Assembly: GCA_965284435.1 (NCBI GenBank)
Contig: OZ260083.1
Location: forward strand, 1-64,000
Source of the DNA: CAIYZT01 sp947461435
GTDB lineage: Bacteria > Pseudomonadota > Alphaproteobacteria > Rhodobacterales > Rhodobacteraceae
Direction: 5' to 3'
DNA: 64,000 bases
The translations under genes were made by a program, and so were the position numbers. Positions 17,386 to 24,547 of the stretch are shown piece by piece. Every line of letters starts with the position of its first letter. Position 1 is the first letter of the stretch. The notes under the pieces are model-generated. The model was given only the letters and a program-made list of their open reading frames with translations, had not been told where the DNA came from and ran no database searches.

Positions 17386-19041
17386 ATGGCCAGCTATCAG
17401 TATGTCTACCACATGGAAGGCGTGTCCAAGACCTATCCCGGCGGCAAGAAGTGCTTTGAGAACATCCACCTGAACTTTCTGCCCGGCGTCAAGATCGGCG
17501 TTGTCGGCGTGAACGGGTCGGGCAAATCGACCCTGCTCAAGATCATGGCCGGCATGGACACGGATTTCAAAGGCGAGGCTTGGGCCGCCAAGGGGGCCAA
17601 AGTTGGGTATCTGGCCCAAGAACCCCATCTTGATCCCGCGCTCGACGTGAAGGGCAATGTCATGCTGGGCGTGGCCAAGCAGACCGCCATTTTGGACCGC
17701 TACAACGAACTGGCCATGAACTACACGGACGAGACCGCCGACGAGATGGCCCAACTGCAAGACCAGATCGATGCGCAAAACCTGTGGGAACTTGAAGCCT
17801 CGGTTGGCGTCGCCATGGATGCCCTGCGCTGCCCGCCCGATGATGCCGATGTGGAATCGCTCTCCGGCGGGGAACGCCGCCGCGTCGCCCTGTGCAAACT
17901 GCTGCTCGAAGCGCCCGACATGCTGCTGCTGGACGAACCGACAAACCACCTCGACGCCGAATCCATCGCTTGGCTGCAAAAGCACCTGATCGCCTACAAG
18001 GGCACGATCCTGATCGTCACCCACGATCGGTATTTCCTCGATGACATCACCTCGTGGATCCTCGAACTCGACCGCGGCCGCGGCATTCCTTACGAAGGCA
18101 ACTATTCGGCTTGGCTTGACCAAAAGGCCAAGCGGATGATGCAAGAAGCCCGCGAAGACAAATCCAAGCAGAAAGCCTTGGAAAAAGAACTGGAATGGAT
18201 CCGGTCCGGTGCAAAGGCCCGCCAATCCAAGGGCAAGGCCCGTCTGGCCCGCTACAACGAAATGGCCGGACAAACCGTGCTGGAACGCGCCTCCTCGGCG
18301 CAGATCATCATTCCCAACGGCGAACGGTTGGGATCCAAGGTCATCGAAGTTGTCGGCCTGAAAAAACACATGGGCGACAAGCTGTTGATCGAAAACCTGT
18401 CCTTCACCGTGCCGCCGGGGGCCATCGTGGGCGTGATCGGCCCCAATGGCGCGGGCAAATCCACCTTGTTCCGCATGCTGACCGGCTCCGAAACCCCGGA
18501 CGAGGGTGAAATCACCTTGGGCACCACGGTGCAACTGGCCTATGTGGATCAGTCGCGCGATGCGCTGGACCCGAACAAGAACGTCTGGGAGGAGATTTCG
18601 GGCGGCTCAGAAGTGATTCAGCTGGGCGACATGCAGATGAACAGCCGCGTTTACACCGGGGCGTTCAACTTCAAGGGCACGGACCAGCAGAAAAAGGTCG
18701 GGCTTCTGTCGGGCGGGGAACGCAACCGCGTGCACATGGCCAAACTTCTGCGCTCGGGCGGCAACGTGCTGCTCCTCGACGAGCCGACGAACGATCTTGA
18801 CGTGGAAACGCTCCAAGCGCTCGAATCCGCCATCGAAGAATTCGCCGGCTGCGCCATCATCATCAGCCACGACCGTTTCTTCCTTGACCGTCTGTGCACC
18901 CATATGCTCGCCTTCGAAGGCGACGCCCATGTCGAATGGTTCGAAGGCAACTTCGAAGCCTACGAACAGGATAAAATCCGCCGTCTGGGGCCAGATGCGC
19001 TGGAGCCGAAGCGGGCGAAGTATAAGCGGTTTAGTCGGTAG
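17386..19041 (+). CDS. ettA: energy-dependent translational throttle protein (ABC-F ATPase)
   Basis: 551 residues with two ABC domains in one chain and no membrane part. The first has Walker A 'GVNGSGKST', signature 'LSGGERRR' and Walker B 'LLLDEPTNHLD'; the second has 'GPNGAGKST', 'LSGGERNR' and 'LLLDEPTNDLD'. The basic linker 'EWIRSGAKARQSKGKARLARY' is the EttA P-site-interaction segment. EttA binds the ribosomal E site and gates entry into elongation by ADP/ATP ratio. The ATG at 17386 has GCAGGAGA upstream; the frame remains open further upstream through the divergent nadD, which is not coding on this strand. Confidence 0.95.
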   Translation: MASYQYVYHMEGVSKTYPGGKKCFENIHLNFLPGVKIGVVGVNGSGKSTLLKIMAGMDTDFKGEAWAAKGAKVGYLAQEPHLDPALDVKGNVMLGVAKQTAILDRYNELAMNYTDETADEMAQLQDQIDAQNLWELEASVGVAMDALRCPPDDADVESLSGGERRRVALCKLLLEAPDMLLLDEPTNHLDAESIAWLQKHLIAYKGTILIVTHDRYFLDDITSWILELDRGRGIPYEGNYSAWLDQKAKRMMQEAREDKSKQKALEKELEWIRSGAKARQSKGKARLARYNEMAGQTVLERASSAQIIIPNGERLGSKVIEVVGLKKHMGDKLLIENLSFTVPPGAIVGVIGPNGAGKSTLFRMLTGSETPDEGEITLGTTVQLAYVDQSRDALDPNKNVWEEISGGSEVIQLGDMQMNSRVYTGAFNFKGTDQQKKVGLLSGGERNRVHMAKLLRSGGNVLLLDEPTNDLDVETLQALESAIEEFAGCAIIISHDRFFLDRLCTHMLAFEGDAHVEWFEGNFEAYEQDKIRRLGPDALEPKRAKYKRFSR

Positions 19042-19050
19042 GGGTATCGG

Positions 19051-19398
19051 ATGTGGTCTTGGCTTAATGAAAACAGTGGCGCCATCGCAGTGGTTTTCGC
19101 TGTCTTGCCGATACTCTGGGCCACAGTCGAATATATTAGAAAAGTCCGAGACGAGCGCCGACACCAACGATTTCTTAATTATCACAAATTGATCGCAGAC
19201 TTAGTTGAAGGCGAACCCGGACGCCCATTAAAACTTGACCGTCAACTTGCGACAGTTTTTGAGCTACAGCATTACAAGGAATATAGATTACCTAGTCGGA
19301 GGATCCTACTTGGCTTGCTCGATTTGGCCAAAACGGAGACGAGAGTGCCTCCTCGGATGATAGAGCAAATTCAGGAAACATTGGCCGCGCTTCGGTAA
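19051..19398 (+). CDS. small membrane-anchored protein, lower-GC, unknown function
   Basis: 115 residues. One N-terminal membrane helix (about residues 8-27) is followed by a basic cytoplasmic part with 'FLNYHKLIADLVEG', 'DRQLATVFELQHYKEYRLPSRRILLGLL' and a short helix. The pattern 'Y/F-H-x-L-I-x-x-L-V ... R-Q-x-A-x-x-x-E-L-x-x-[FY]' recurs in scattered bacterial proteins of unknown role, often in accessory regions. The G+C content and codon use (TTA, AGA, ATA, AAT) are clearly unlike the neighbours, which suggests recent acquisition. It begins only 9 bp after ettA and precedes the REP/RAYT unit. Confidence 0.6.
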   Translation: MWSWLNENSGAIAVVFAVLPILWATVEYIRKVRDERRHQRFLNYHKLIADLVEGEPGRPLKLDRQLATVFELQHYKEYRLPSRRILLGLLDLAKTETRVPPRMIEQIQETLAALR

Positions 19399-19416
19399 CT
19401 TTTAATATGATGGCAA

Positions 19417-19481
19417 GTAGGGCGGGGTTCACCCCGCCTTCCCCCCATCAACCGGCAACGGCGGGGTAAACACCGCCCTAC
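19417..19481. repeat. REP pair (BIME-like) at the 3' end of the RAYT gene
   Basis: Two inverted 22-bp units face each other: 'GTAGGGCGGGGTTCACCCCGCC' split as positions 19417-19438, and its variant in reverse orientation at 19460-19481, with 21 bases between. Each unit has the GTAG tetranucleotide at its foot followed by a GGCGGGGT/ACCCCGCC hairpin, the hallmark of REP elements recognised by TnpA-REP proteins. The RAYT stop codon (TAG, 19478-19480 on the - strand) lies inside the right-hand GTAG. Confidence 0.88.
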
Positions 19482-20038
19482 TCGCCAAACTCCCCGTCCT
19501 GCACTTTACCCGCCCATTCCAGTTCGATCAATCCCGCCCGAATATCCCGTTGGATTGACGAATACGGCCAATCCGCCGCCCGCGCGACCAACCCGTGTTT
19601 CACTGGATTCCCCCAACAATACCTTACATGCGCCTGAAAATCCGCTTCGTCTCGGATGTGATGTTCCCAAAACCTCGGCTGCCACAGGCCAACCTCGCCC
19701 TTGCGCCGTAGGGCAGGTTTCACCCCGCCATTATCTCGGCCAACCGGCAACGGCGGGGTAAACCCCGCCCTACCCATGTCCATCGAAAACTGCGCTTTGA
19801 TGGACGACCACCGCACCGAAAAATCTCTGTCCCCGGCGGGCAACGTCCACACCGCGTGCAAGTGGTCCGGCAACACCACAAACGCATCTATCCGGAACGG
19901 CCGCGCCCTTGCCACACCCGCAACCGCCGCGCGCAGCCGCTGCACCTCGCGCACCAACAGATCATCCCCGCGCCGCGCCAAAGCGACAGTGAAAAAGATG
20001 GATGCGGCGTCAACCTTGGGGCGGATGTAGTTCGGCAT
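19478..20038 (-). mobile_element. REP-associated tyrosine transposase (RAYT, Y1_Tnp/HUH family) with an in-frame REP pair
   Basis: 186 residues with the HUH motif 'PDHLHAV' (H59, H61) and the catalytic tyrosine in 'VRYCWGNPVKHGLV' (Y140), as in TnpA-REP/IS200-like single-strand nucleases. The family helps move or maintain REP palindromes. Residues about 89-110 ('GRAGFTPPLPVGRDNGGVKPAL') are encoded by a 66-bp REP pair lying inside the coding sequence, exactly 22 codons and without a stop. Without it the protein would be about 164 residues, a more usual length. The TAG stop comes from the GTAG of the downstream REP pair. The insertion lies before 'LWQPRFWEHHIRDE', between the HUH and Tyr motifs. 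Confidence 0.9.
19708..19773. repeat. REP pair inside the RAYT coding sequence
   Basis: Positions 19708-19729 and 19752-19773 are two inverted GTAG-hairpin units like those at 19417-19481, with a 22-base spacer that shares 'CAACCGGCAAC' with the downstream pair. The left unit is slightly diverged (GGGCAGGTTTCA), the right one intact. The element is 66 bp, so it keeps the reading frame. Its GTAG is read as GGT-AGG, which avoids a stop. Confidence 0.88.
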
Positions 20039-20181
20039 GCGCCAGACATGCCAAATCGAGGTTAATACTTCCTTTCAAAAGGCCAGCGTTCGAAGACATT
20101 GCTTTAGGCGGACAAACCCACCATCTCCCCCGAAAGCTGATCCAGATCACTCCGCCGTCCCGCGCTGCAAGGAGTACAAGC

Positions 20182-20334
20182 ATGGACAAGGACCGGATCA
20201 AAGGCTCTGCCAAGGTTGTCGCCGGTAAGGCGACTGGCGATGCCAAGCTGACATCAGAGGGCAATGCGCAAAAGATCGAAGGCCGCGTGCAGAATGCCGG
20301 CGGCGGCGTCAAGGACGCGCTGAAGGGCAAGTGA
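20182..20334 (+). CDS. CsbD-family stress-response protein
   Basis: 50 residues with the CsbD pattern 'DRIKGSAKVVAGKATGDAKL...EGxAQKxEGRVQNAGG'. CsbD proteins are small, hydrophilic, general-stress proteins of unsettled function, often among the most abundant in stationary phase. The ATG at 20182 has AAGGAG upstream at 8-9 bases. Upstream in-frame extension is not supported. A 25-residue membrane peptide follows 54 bp downstream and may be in the same unit. Confidence 0.85.
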   Translation: MDKDRIKGSAKVVAGKATGDAKLTSEGNAQKIEGRVQNAGGGVKDALKGK

Positions 20335-20388
20335 CCAACTGGCGGCGCGGCCCGGATCCGCGTCTTTGCTTGATCAAAGGAGACTGGC

Positions 20389-20466
20389 ATGAAAGGCATC
20401 ATCGCTTACGTCCTCGGAGTTCCGCTGCTTGTGATCGTCCTTCTTTATCTGACCGACGTGTTCTGA
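20389..20466 (+). CDS. 25-residue single-span membrane peptide
   Basis: ATG at 20389 preceded by AAAGGAGA, a strong ribosome site with good spacing. The predicted peptide starts 'MKGIIAYVLGVPLLVIVLL', then 'YLTDVF', and stops at TGA 20464-20466. It is almost entirely one membrane helix. Such tiny hydrophobic proteins next to csbD recur in Rhodobacteraceae-like genomes in my memory, but I cannot name the family. The strong ribosome site is the main support. Confidence 0.55.
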   Translation: MKGIIAYVLGVPLLVIVLLYLTDVF

Positions 20467-20534
20467 CGGGCCGTGCGCCCACCGCCGCCAGTCTTAACAA
20501 TCGGTTAAATTCGAAGACCAACGAATTGACTTCA

Positions 20535-20565
20535 AAAGATAAAATAAATGTCCCGACTCGGGACA
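20535..20565 (-). terminator. rho-independent terminator of the beta-helix gene
   Basis: On the - strand, a perfect 7-bp stem TGTCCCG/CGGGACA with a 3-base loop (20549-20565) is followed by a T-rich run (TTTATTTTATCTTTT). It starts just past the stop of the beta-helix gene at 20569. Confidence 0.8.
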
Positions 20566-20568
20566 CCC

Positions 20569-21591
20569 CTAATAGCCGTACTGACACAGCTTGGCCCGGA
20601 TCGGCTTGCGGGCCACAAAATCCTTTTCGGCGAACTGGCCCACGTCCAGCATCGTCTCGTCCCAAACGATGCTGCCCGGATTGCAGAAATTGAAGTATTT
20701 GGCGCCCTCGATGCGGATGCCCACCTTGCCCCGCTCCGGGTCAATCGCCCATCCCAGCGAATTGGAGGACGGCACCCCCCGCACCCCATCACAGACCGTG
20801 TCGCGGCACCGTGTCCCCCGCAAGGTGATGCCCCCCGCCCCTTTGCCCCAGATGCCGAAACACCCGTTGCCCTGCCTGACCCCGTCCACATCTTCAACCA
20901 GCACGTCGCTGCTCCCCACATCAATCAGAACACCATCCCCCGTCGGGGCGTTGTTCCCGTCCAGCAGCCCGCGCTGGATGATCACATTCTTGGATTTATA
21001 GACATTCACGTTATCCTCCGGCCAGGATTTCGTCAGCGAGGTCTCGTTGGAAAAATCGGTCAGCCGGGCATTGTTGGATTTATCCCACTGCACCAGTTGC
21101 CCCCGCGGAAAAGGACCGCGTTGATCATGCCCCTCGATCGTCGAAAGACGGCTGCCCGGGCATTGCAGCAAGAAGATCCCCGATGATCCCCCCGTCAACC
21201 GGGCATTGGTGACGGTCAGGTTGGCGCTATCATAGCAATCAATGTTGTTTTCCTGATCGCTGCGGTTCGCCCCCTTCGCGGGCCCCCCGGTATGGATGAT
21301 ATCCACACCCGAAATGGTGGTGTTCGCCGCCCCCTGAAGACGGATTCCCGGACCGGCAGAATGGCGGATGATCACATTCTTGATCGTCACCCCACTTTTG
21401 CCGTTCACATCAATGCCCGGTCCCTTATCAGCGGTGATCACAAGATTCTGGATCTTCTGGTTGTTCTTTGTTGCCACAATCGGCCCCGAGGCTGTGTAAG
21501 GCACACAAGACTGAGCCCCCAAAGGCTGCGCCAGCAGACCAACCCAAAGAAACAGACAGGCGGCGACAAAAATCTTTGACAGGGCGGACAT
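20569..21591 (-). CDS. secreted right-handed parallel beta-helix protein
   Basis: 340 residues from the ATG at 21591, with a signal peptide (residues 1-27, cleavage after 'GAQ'). The rest is a run of beta-helix coils: 'QNLVITADKGPGIDVNGKSGVTIKNVIIRHSAGPGIRL' is split across residues about 50-90, then repeated 'NVIIxR', 'DVLVED' and 'ITLRGTRC' turns. Six or more cysteines in the C-terminal half may form disulfides. This fold is used by polysaccharide lyases and carbohydrate-binding surface proteins, but I see no lyase active site. It ends at a good terminator and is probably monocistronic. Confidence 0.75.
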   Translation of the reverse strand: MSALSKIFVAACLFLWVGLLAQPLGAQSCVPYTASGPIVATKNNQKIQNLVITADKGPGIDVNGKSGVTIKNVIIRHSAGPGIRLQGAANTTISGVDIIHTGGPAKGANRSDQENNIDCYDSANLTVTNARLTGGSSGIFLLQCPGSRLSTIEGHDQRGPFPRGQLVQWDKSNNARLTDFSNETSLTKSWPEDNVNVYKSKNVIIQRGLLDGNNAPTGDGVLIDVGSSDVLVEDVDGVRQGNGCFGIWGKGAGGITLRGTRCRDTVCDGVRGVPSSNSLGWAIDPERGKVGIRIEGAKYFNFCNPGSIVWDETMLDVGQFAEKDFVARKPIRAKLCQYGY

Positions 21592-21904
21592 CAGGCCAAT
21601 CCTTGCGCACTCATACAAAGATCACCCTGCCGAATGTCGGGCCTGTTGCCAAGATAAACTGTGCCGGATCGCACCAACGACAAGCGCCGCCGGTTGGCCC
21701 GGCGGCCCGCCGAAAGATCAGTGCAAAATCAGATCTCCTCGCGGTCAAACGGACCACGAAGCGTCGCAGGATCAACCGGGCCCGCCCGGTCTCGCAGATC
21801 TTACAGAGCGGCGCGCGCCCCGTGGGGAAAGGGTCTGCCCTGTCCTTTGCGGACCTTGGGGCCCAAGATCTTACGATCGCCGAAGTCACCGCATCGGGAT
21901 GCCC
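21592..21904. other. non-coding gap between the thioesterase and beta-helix genes
   Basis: No convincing gene is visible in these 313 bases. The right part is downstream of the thioesterase stop and the left part upstream of the beta-helix start, both - strand. A perfect 8-bp hairpin (GCCGCCGG/CCGGCGGC, loop of 5) lies at 21686-21706, without a T-run; it could be a terminator stem. A 92-codon frame across the region has biased composition and no ribosome site and is left out. Confidence 0.5.
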
Positions 21905-22285
21905 TCAGAGCTGCGGCACGGGGCGCGGCCTGCCGGCGTCATCGATGGCAACGAAGGTAAACAACCCTTCTGTAACTTTCTCGCGGTTCGATTGGCGGTT
22001 GCGCAGCACCCACGCCTCGACCTGCAGCCCCATGGAGGTGCGCCCCACCCGAACCACCTCGACATAAATGCACAAGACATCCCCCACCTTCACAGGCCGG
22101 ATGAACTGCATCGCATCAATCGCCACGGTTGCCGCGCGGCCCTGCCCTCGGGCGGCGGCCACGATGCCCGCGGCCATGTCCATCTGGCTTAGAACCCAGC
22201 CGCCGAAGATGTCGCCGTTCACATTTACATCCCGCGGCATTGCCAAGGTGCGCAGGGTCAATTCGCCCTTGGGACTGTCGGTCAT
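21905..22285 (-). CDS. acyl-CoA thioesterase (YciA-like hotdog)
   Basis: 126 residues. The hotdog core has 'DVNVNGDIFGGWVLSQMDMAAGIVAA' (D-x-N-x-x-G-D-I-F-G-G: YciA-type acyl-CoA thioesterases) and 'VKVGDVLCIYVEVVRVGRTSM'. It hydrolyses acyl-CoA to free acid and CoA, probably cytoplasmic. The ATG at 22285 has AAAAGGAG 8 bases upstream; the long in-frame upstream stretch lies within the peptidase gene. It lies 19 bp downstream of the M23 peptidase on the same strand. Confidence 0.88.
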   Translation of the reverse strand: MTDSPKGELTLRTLAMPRDVNVNGDIFGGWVLSQMDMAAGIVAAARGQGRAATVAIDAMQFIRPVKVGDVLCIYVEVVRVGRTSMGLQVEAWVLRNRQSNREKVTEGLFTFVAIDDAGRPRPVPQL

Positions 22286-22304
22286 CGCGTGGCTCCTTTT
22301 GGGG

Positions 22305-23210
22305 TCAAATCTGGAAGGCGCTGTCAGGAAGCCGCAAAAGCAGGTTCGCATCGGGGCTGATGGCATTCCAGACATCCCACAGGCTTTCGTGGCCCACGCC
22401 CCAAAAATTGCCGCCAAACTGTTCCATGCGGTCCGCGATGATCTGAAAATGCAAATGGGCCGCCCAGCCCCCATTTTCATGCCAATCCCCCAGATGGGCA
22501 ATCACCTGACCGGCCTGCACCTTTTGTCCAACGCGCACCAGCCCCGGCAAGCTGCCGCCCAGATGGCCATAAAGGGTGATAAATCCATCATGCTGCAGAA
22601 ACAGGGTATGGCCATAGTCCAACGGATCCGCATTGTAGGTCACCGAAAGCACCTCAGCGTCCAAAGGTGCGTGCACAGGGGTTCCGGCGCGGGCGAAAAC
22701 ATCGACACCCAGATGCATCATGCGGCGCTCATCACTCATGCTGTCGGCGAATTGGGCAGAGGTGTAGACGCTGCGTTTTTCGCCATAAAGCCCAAGGCCA
22801 TAGCGCGCGCCAGTGCTGTCGAACCATTGATCAAAAGCGGTGCCTGAAAACGCAGGCATATCCGGGCGTTCGCCGCGCGTGGGCAGCGCGATATGGCCAG
22901 ATTGCCCGATCGGCGGTTCGAAAAGGGGATGGGGCGACAGCCCTTCAAGACGCTGCTGCAGCCCCACGGCGGCAGCCACCGGCGGCAACCCCGCACCGGC
23001 CCGGATCACCGCACCAAGCAGGCCCTGATCGACCCCGGCAAGCCGCGCGGCTTCGGGCGCGGGGCCCATCGCCTGATACACAGCGGGCAAAAGGGCCGCA
23101 ACATTGGCCGCGTCCAGCCCCGCAGCGCCCGCGCGCAAGATGGCGTAAAGGTCCCGCTGACCGCGCGCCCGAAGGGCCACCTCTGCCGCCCGTACCGTGA
23201 TGTCACCCAT
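22305..23210 (-). CDS. M23-family metallopeptidase without a signal peptide
   Basis: 301 residues. The C-terminal half is a LytM/M23 domain with 'MMHLGVDVFA' (H-x3-D), 'TLYGHLGG' and 'AHLHFQIIA', supplying the Zn ligands. Typical members cleave peptidoglycan cross-bridges outside the membrane. However, the N terminus is Ala-rich and helical ('AAEVALRARGQRDLYAILRAG') with no signal sequence or membrane helix. It resembles the M23 module that elsewhere is fused with aminotransferase and phosphotransferase domains in cytoplasmic proteins. Function and location are therefore uncertain. Confidence 0.8.
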   Translation of the reverse strand: MGDITVRAAEVALRARGQRDLYAILRAGAAGLDAANVAALLPAVYQAMGPAPEAARLAGVDQGLLGAVIRAGAGLPPVAAAVGLQQRLEGLSPHPLFEPPIGQSGHIALPTRGERPDMPAFSGTAFDQWFDSTGARYGLGLYGEKRSVYTSAQFADSMSDERRMMHLGVDVFARAGTPVHAPLDAEVLSVTYNADPLDYGHTLFLQHDGFITLYGHLGGSLPGLVRVGQKVQAGQVIAHLGDWHENGGWAAHLHFQIIADRMEQFGGNFWGVGHESLWDVWNAISPDANLLLRLPDSAFQI

Positions 23211-23248
23211 AGTTGGCCCCCCTGCCTGATGCCATCCAACACCAAGCC

Positions 23249-23263
23249 CTTGGCCGGGCCAAG
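23249..23263. terminator. palindromic stem between universal stress protein and M23 peptidase
   Basis: CTTGGCC-G-GGCCAAG, a 7-bp perfect palindrome just downstream of the universal stress protein stop (- strand). No T-run follows, so termination is only inferred. Confidence 0.35.
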
Positions 23264-23270
23264 CCCCAAT

Positions 23271-23684
23271 CTAACGGGCGACCGTCACCGTGCACGGTGC
23301 CCGCGCCGAGACATCAGCCGCGACCGAGCCGAGCATGAGACGCGACACCCCCCGGCGGTCCCCGGTGCCCATCACGATATGATCGGTCTGGTTAAGGGCG
23401 GCATAGGCGACAATCCCCGAGGCGGCCTCACGGTCGATGATCACCGCCGTGTTGGTCGGGGCGCAGCCTTCGGCGGCCGCCAGCGCCGCGCCCGCATCCA
23501 GAATTTTCTGCGCGTCCTGATCCGACCAATGATGAATCATTGGTCCCCGGCCACCGCCATGCGCCACATTGACAACGCAAAGCGTCAGCGCCGCGCCATA
23601 GCGCCGCGCCATGTCAGCGGCCACCGCAACGGCCTTTTGCGCGTGATCTGTCCCATCGATCGGACACAGGATTTTCGTTGTCAT
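23271..23684 (-). CDS. universal stress protein (UspA family)
   Basis: 137 residues with 'ILCPIDGTDHAQKAVAVAADMARRYGA' at the N terminus and 'HIVMGTGDRRGVSRLMLGSVAADVSARAPCTVTVAR' at the C terminus. The G-2x-G-9x-G-S pattern (here 'GTGDRRGVSRLMLGSVA') is the ATP-binding type of UspA. A small cytoplasmic stress protein. The ATG at 23684 follows an AAAGGAGA ribosome site. It lies 82 bp downstream of hpaI on the same strand, probably as a separate gene. Confidence 0.88.
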   Translation of the reverse strand: MTTKILCPIDGTDHAQKAVAVAADMARRYGAALTLCVVNVAHGGGRGPMIHHWSDQDAQKILDAGAALAAAEGCAPTNTAVIIDREAASGIVAYAALNQTDHIVMGTGDRRGVSRLMLGSVAADVSARAPCTVTVAR

Positions 23685-23766
23685 GCCGCTCTCCTTTGCT
23701 GGTCCGGGCGGGGCCCGGTTCGCAAAGAAAATTCGGCCAAACACGCCGGCTCTGCCTTGATGCAGG

Positions 23767-24540
23767 TCAATCCTTGGGAATGTATTTCGCCGCCAAATTC
23801 CGCAGCGCGCCGACATACATCAAAACATCGATGCCCACGCCCACAAAATTCGCCCCTGCGGCCAGACAGTCATCGATAAAGGCGCTGTCTGTGGCCAGAA
23901 CCCCTGCCGTCTTGCCAGCCGCCCGGATCCGCGTGATCGCCCCCAGCACCGCATCCCGGACGGCGGGATGGCCTGCATTTCCCGGATACCCCATGTCGGC
24001 CGCCAGATCCGACGGGCCGATAAACACCCCATCGACACCATCGATGGTCAGCATCTCGTCCAGCGAAGCCATTCCGGCCCGGCTTTCAACCTGCAAGATC
24101 AGGCAGATCTGATCATTCGCCGTTGCAATGTAATCGGCCACAAGGCCAAAACGCGACGCCCGGGCGAGCGAGGCCCCCACGCCCCGAATGCCGGCGGGCG
24201 CATAACGTGTCGCGCGCAAGATCGCGCGGGCCTGTTCAGCGCTTTCCACCATGGGCACCAAAAGGCTTTGCGCCCCGATATCCAAAAGCTGTTTGATCAG
24301 GGCCGGATCATCATGCACCGGGCGGACAACCGCAGCCGAGGGGCTGGGCAGAACCGCCGCCAATTGCTCCGACAAGGACCGAATATCATTCGGTGCGTGT
24401 TCACCGTCAATCAACAACCAGTCAAAGCCGGCAGTTGCGGCCATCTCTGCCGCATAGGCATCGGCCATGCCCAGCCAGGCCCCATACAGAACCTCGCCCG
24501 AGGCCAAACGTTTTTTCAGCGTGTTTTCTGGTACCGGCAT
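23767..24540 (-). CDS. hpaI: 4-hydroxy-2-oxoheptanedioate aldolase
   Basis: 257 residues of the HpcH/HpaI class II aldolase family. 'FDWLLIDGEHAPND' (H of the catalytic dyad), 'PSPSAAVVRP', 'ILQVESRAGMASLDEM' (metal Glu) and 'VFIGPSDLAADMGYPG' (metal Asp) are all present. It splits 4-hydroxy-2-oxoheptanedioate into pyruvate and succinic semialdehyde, the last step of the homoprotocatechuate meta pathway. The ATG at 24540 has GAGGAT upstream. It follows hpaH by 7 bp and is last in the hpa operon. Confidence 0.93.
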   Translation of the reverse strand: MPVPENTLKKRLASGEVLYGAWLGMADAYAAEMAATAGFDWLLIDGEHAPNDIRSLSEQLAAVLPSPSAAVVRPVHDDPALIKQLLDIGAQSLLVPMVESAEQARAILRATRYAPAGIRGVGASLARASRFGLVADYIATANDQICLILQVESRAGMASLDEMLTIDGVDGVFIGPSDLAADMGYPGNAGHPAVRDAVLGAITRIRAAGKTAGVLATDSAFIDDCLAAGANFVGVGIDVLMYVGALRNLAAKYIPKD

Positions 24541-24547
24541 GGGATCC

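Noticed and set aside
17290..18534. Long upstream extension of nadD
   Set aside because: It runs antisense through ettA. NadD length and the GGAGG site support the ATG at 17289.
20569..21591. Pectate lyase or other polysaccharide lyase
   Set aside because: The fold is a parallel beta-helix, but no conserved Asp/Arg/Lys active-site cluster could be seen, so only the fold is claimed.
21611..21889. 92-codon open frame in the gap between thioesterase and beta-helix genes
   Set aside because: No ribosome site, Arg-rich biased composition, no recognisable motif.
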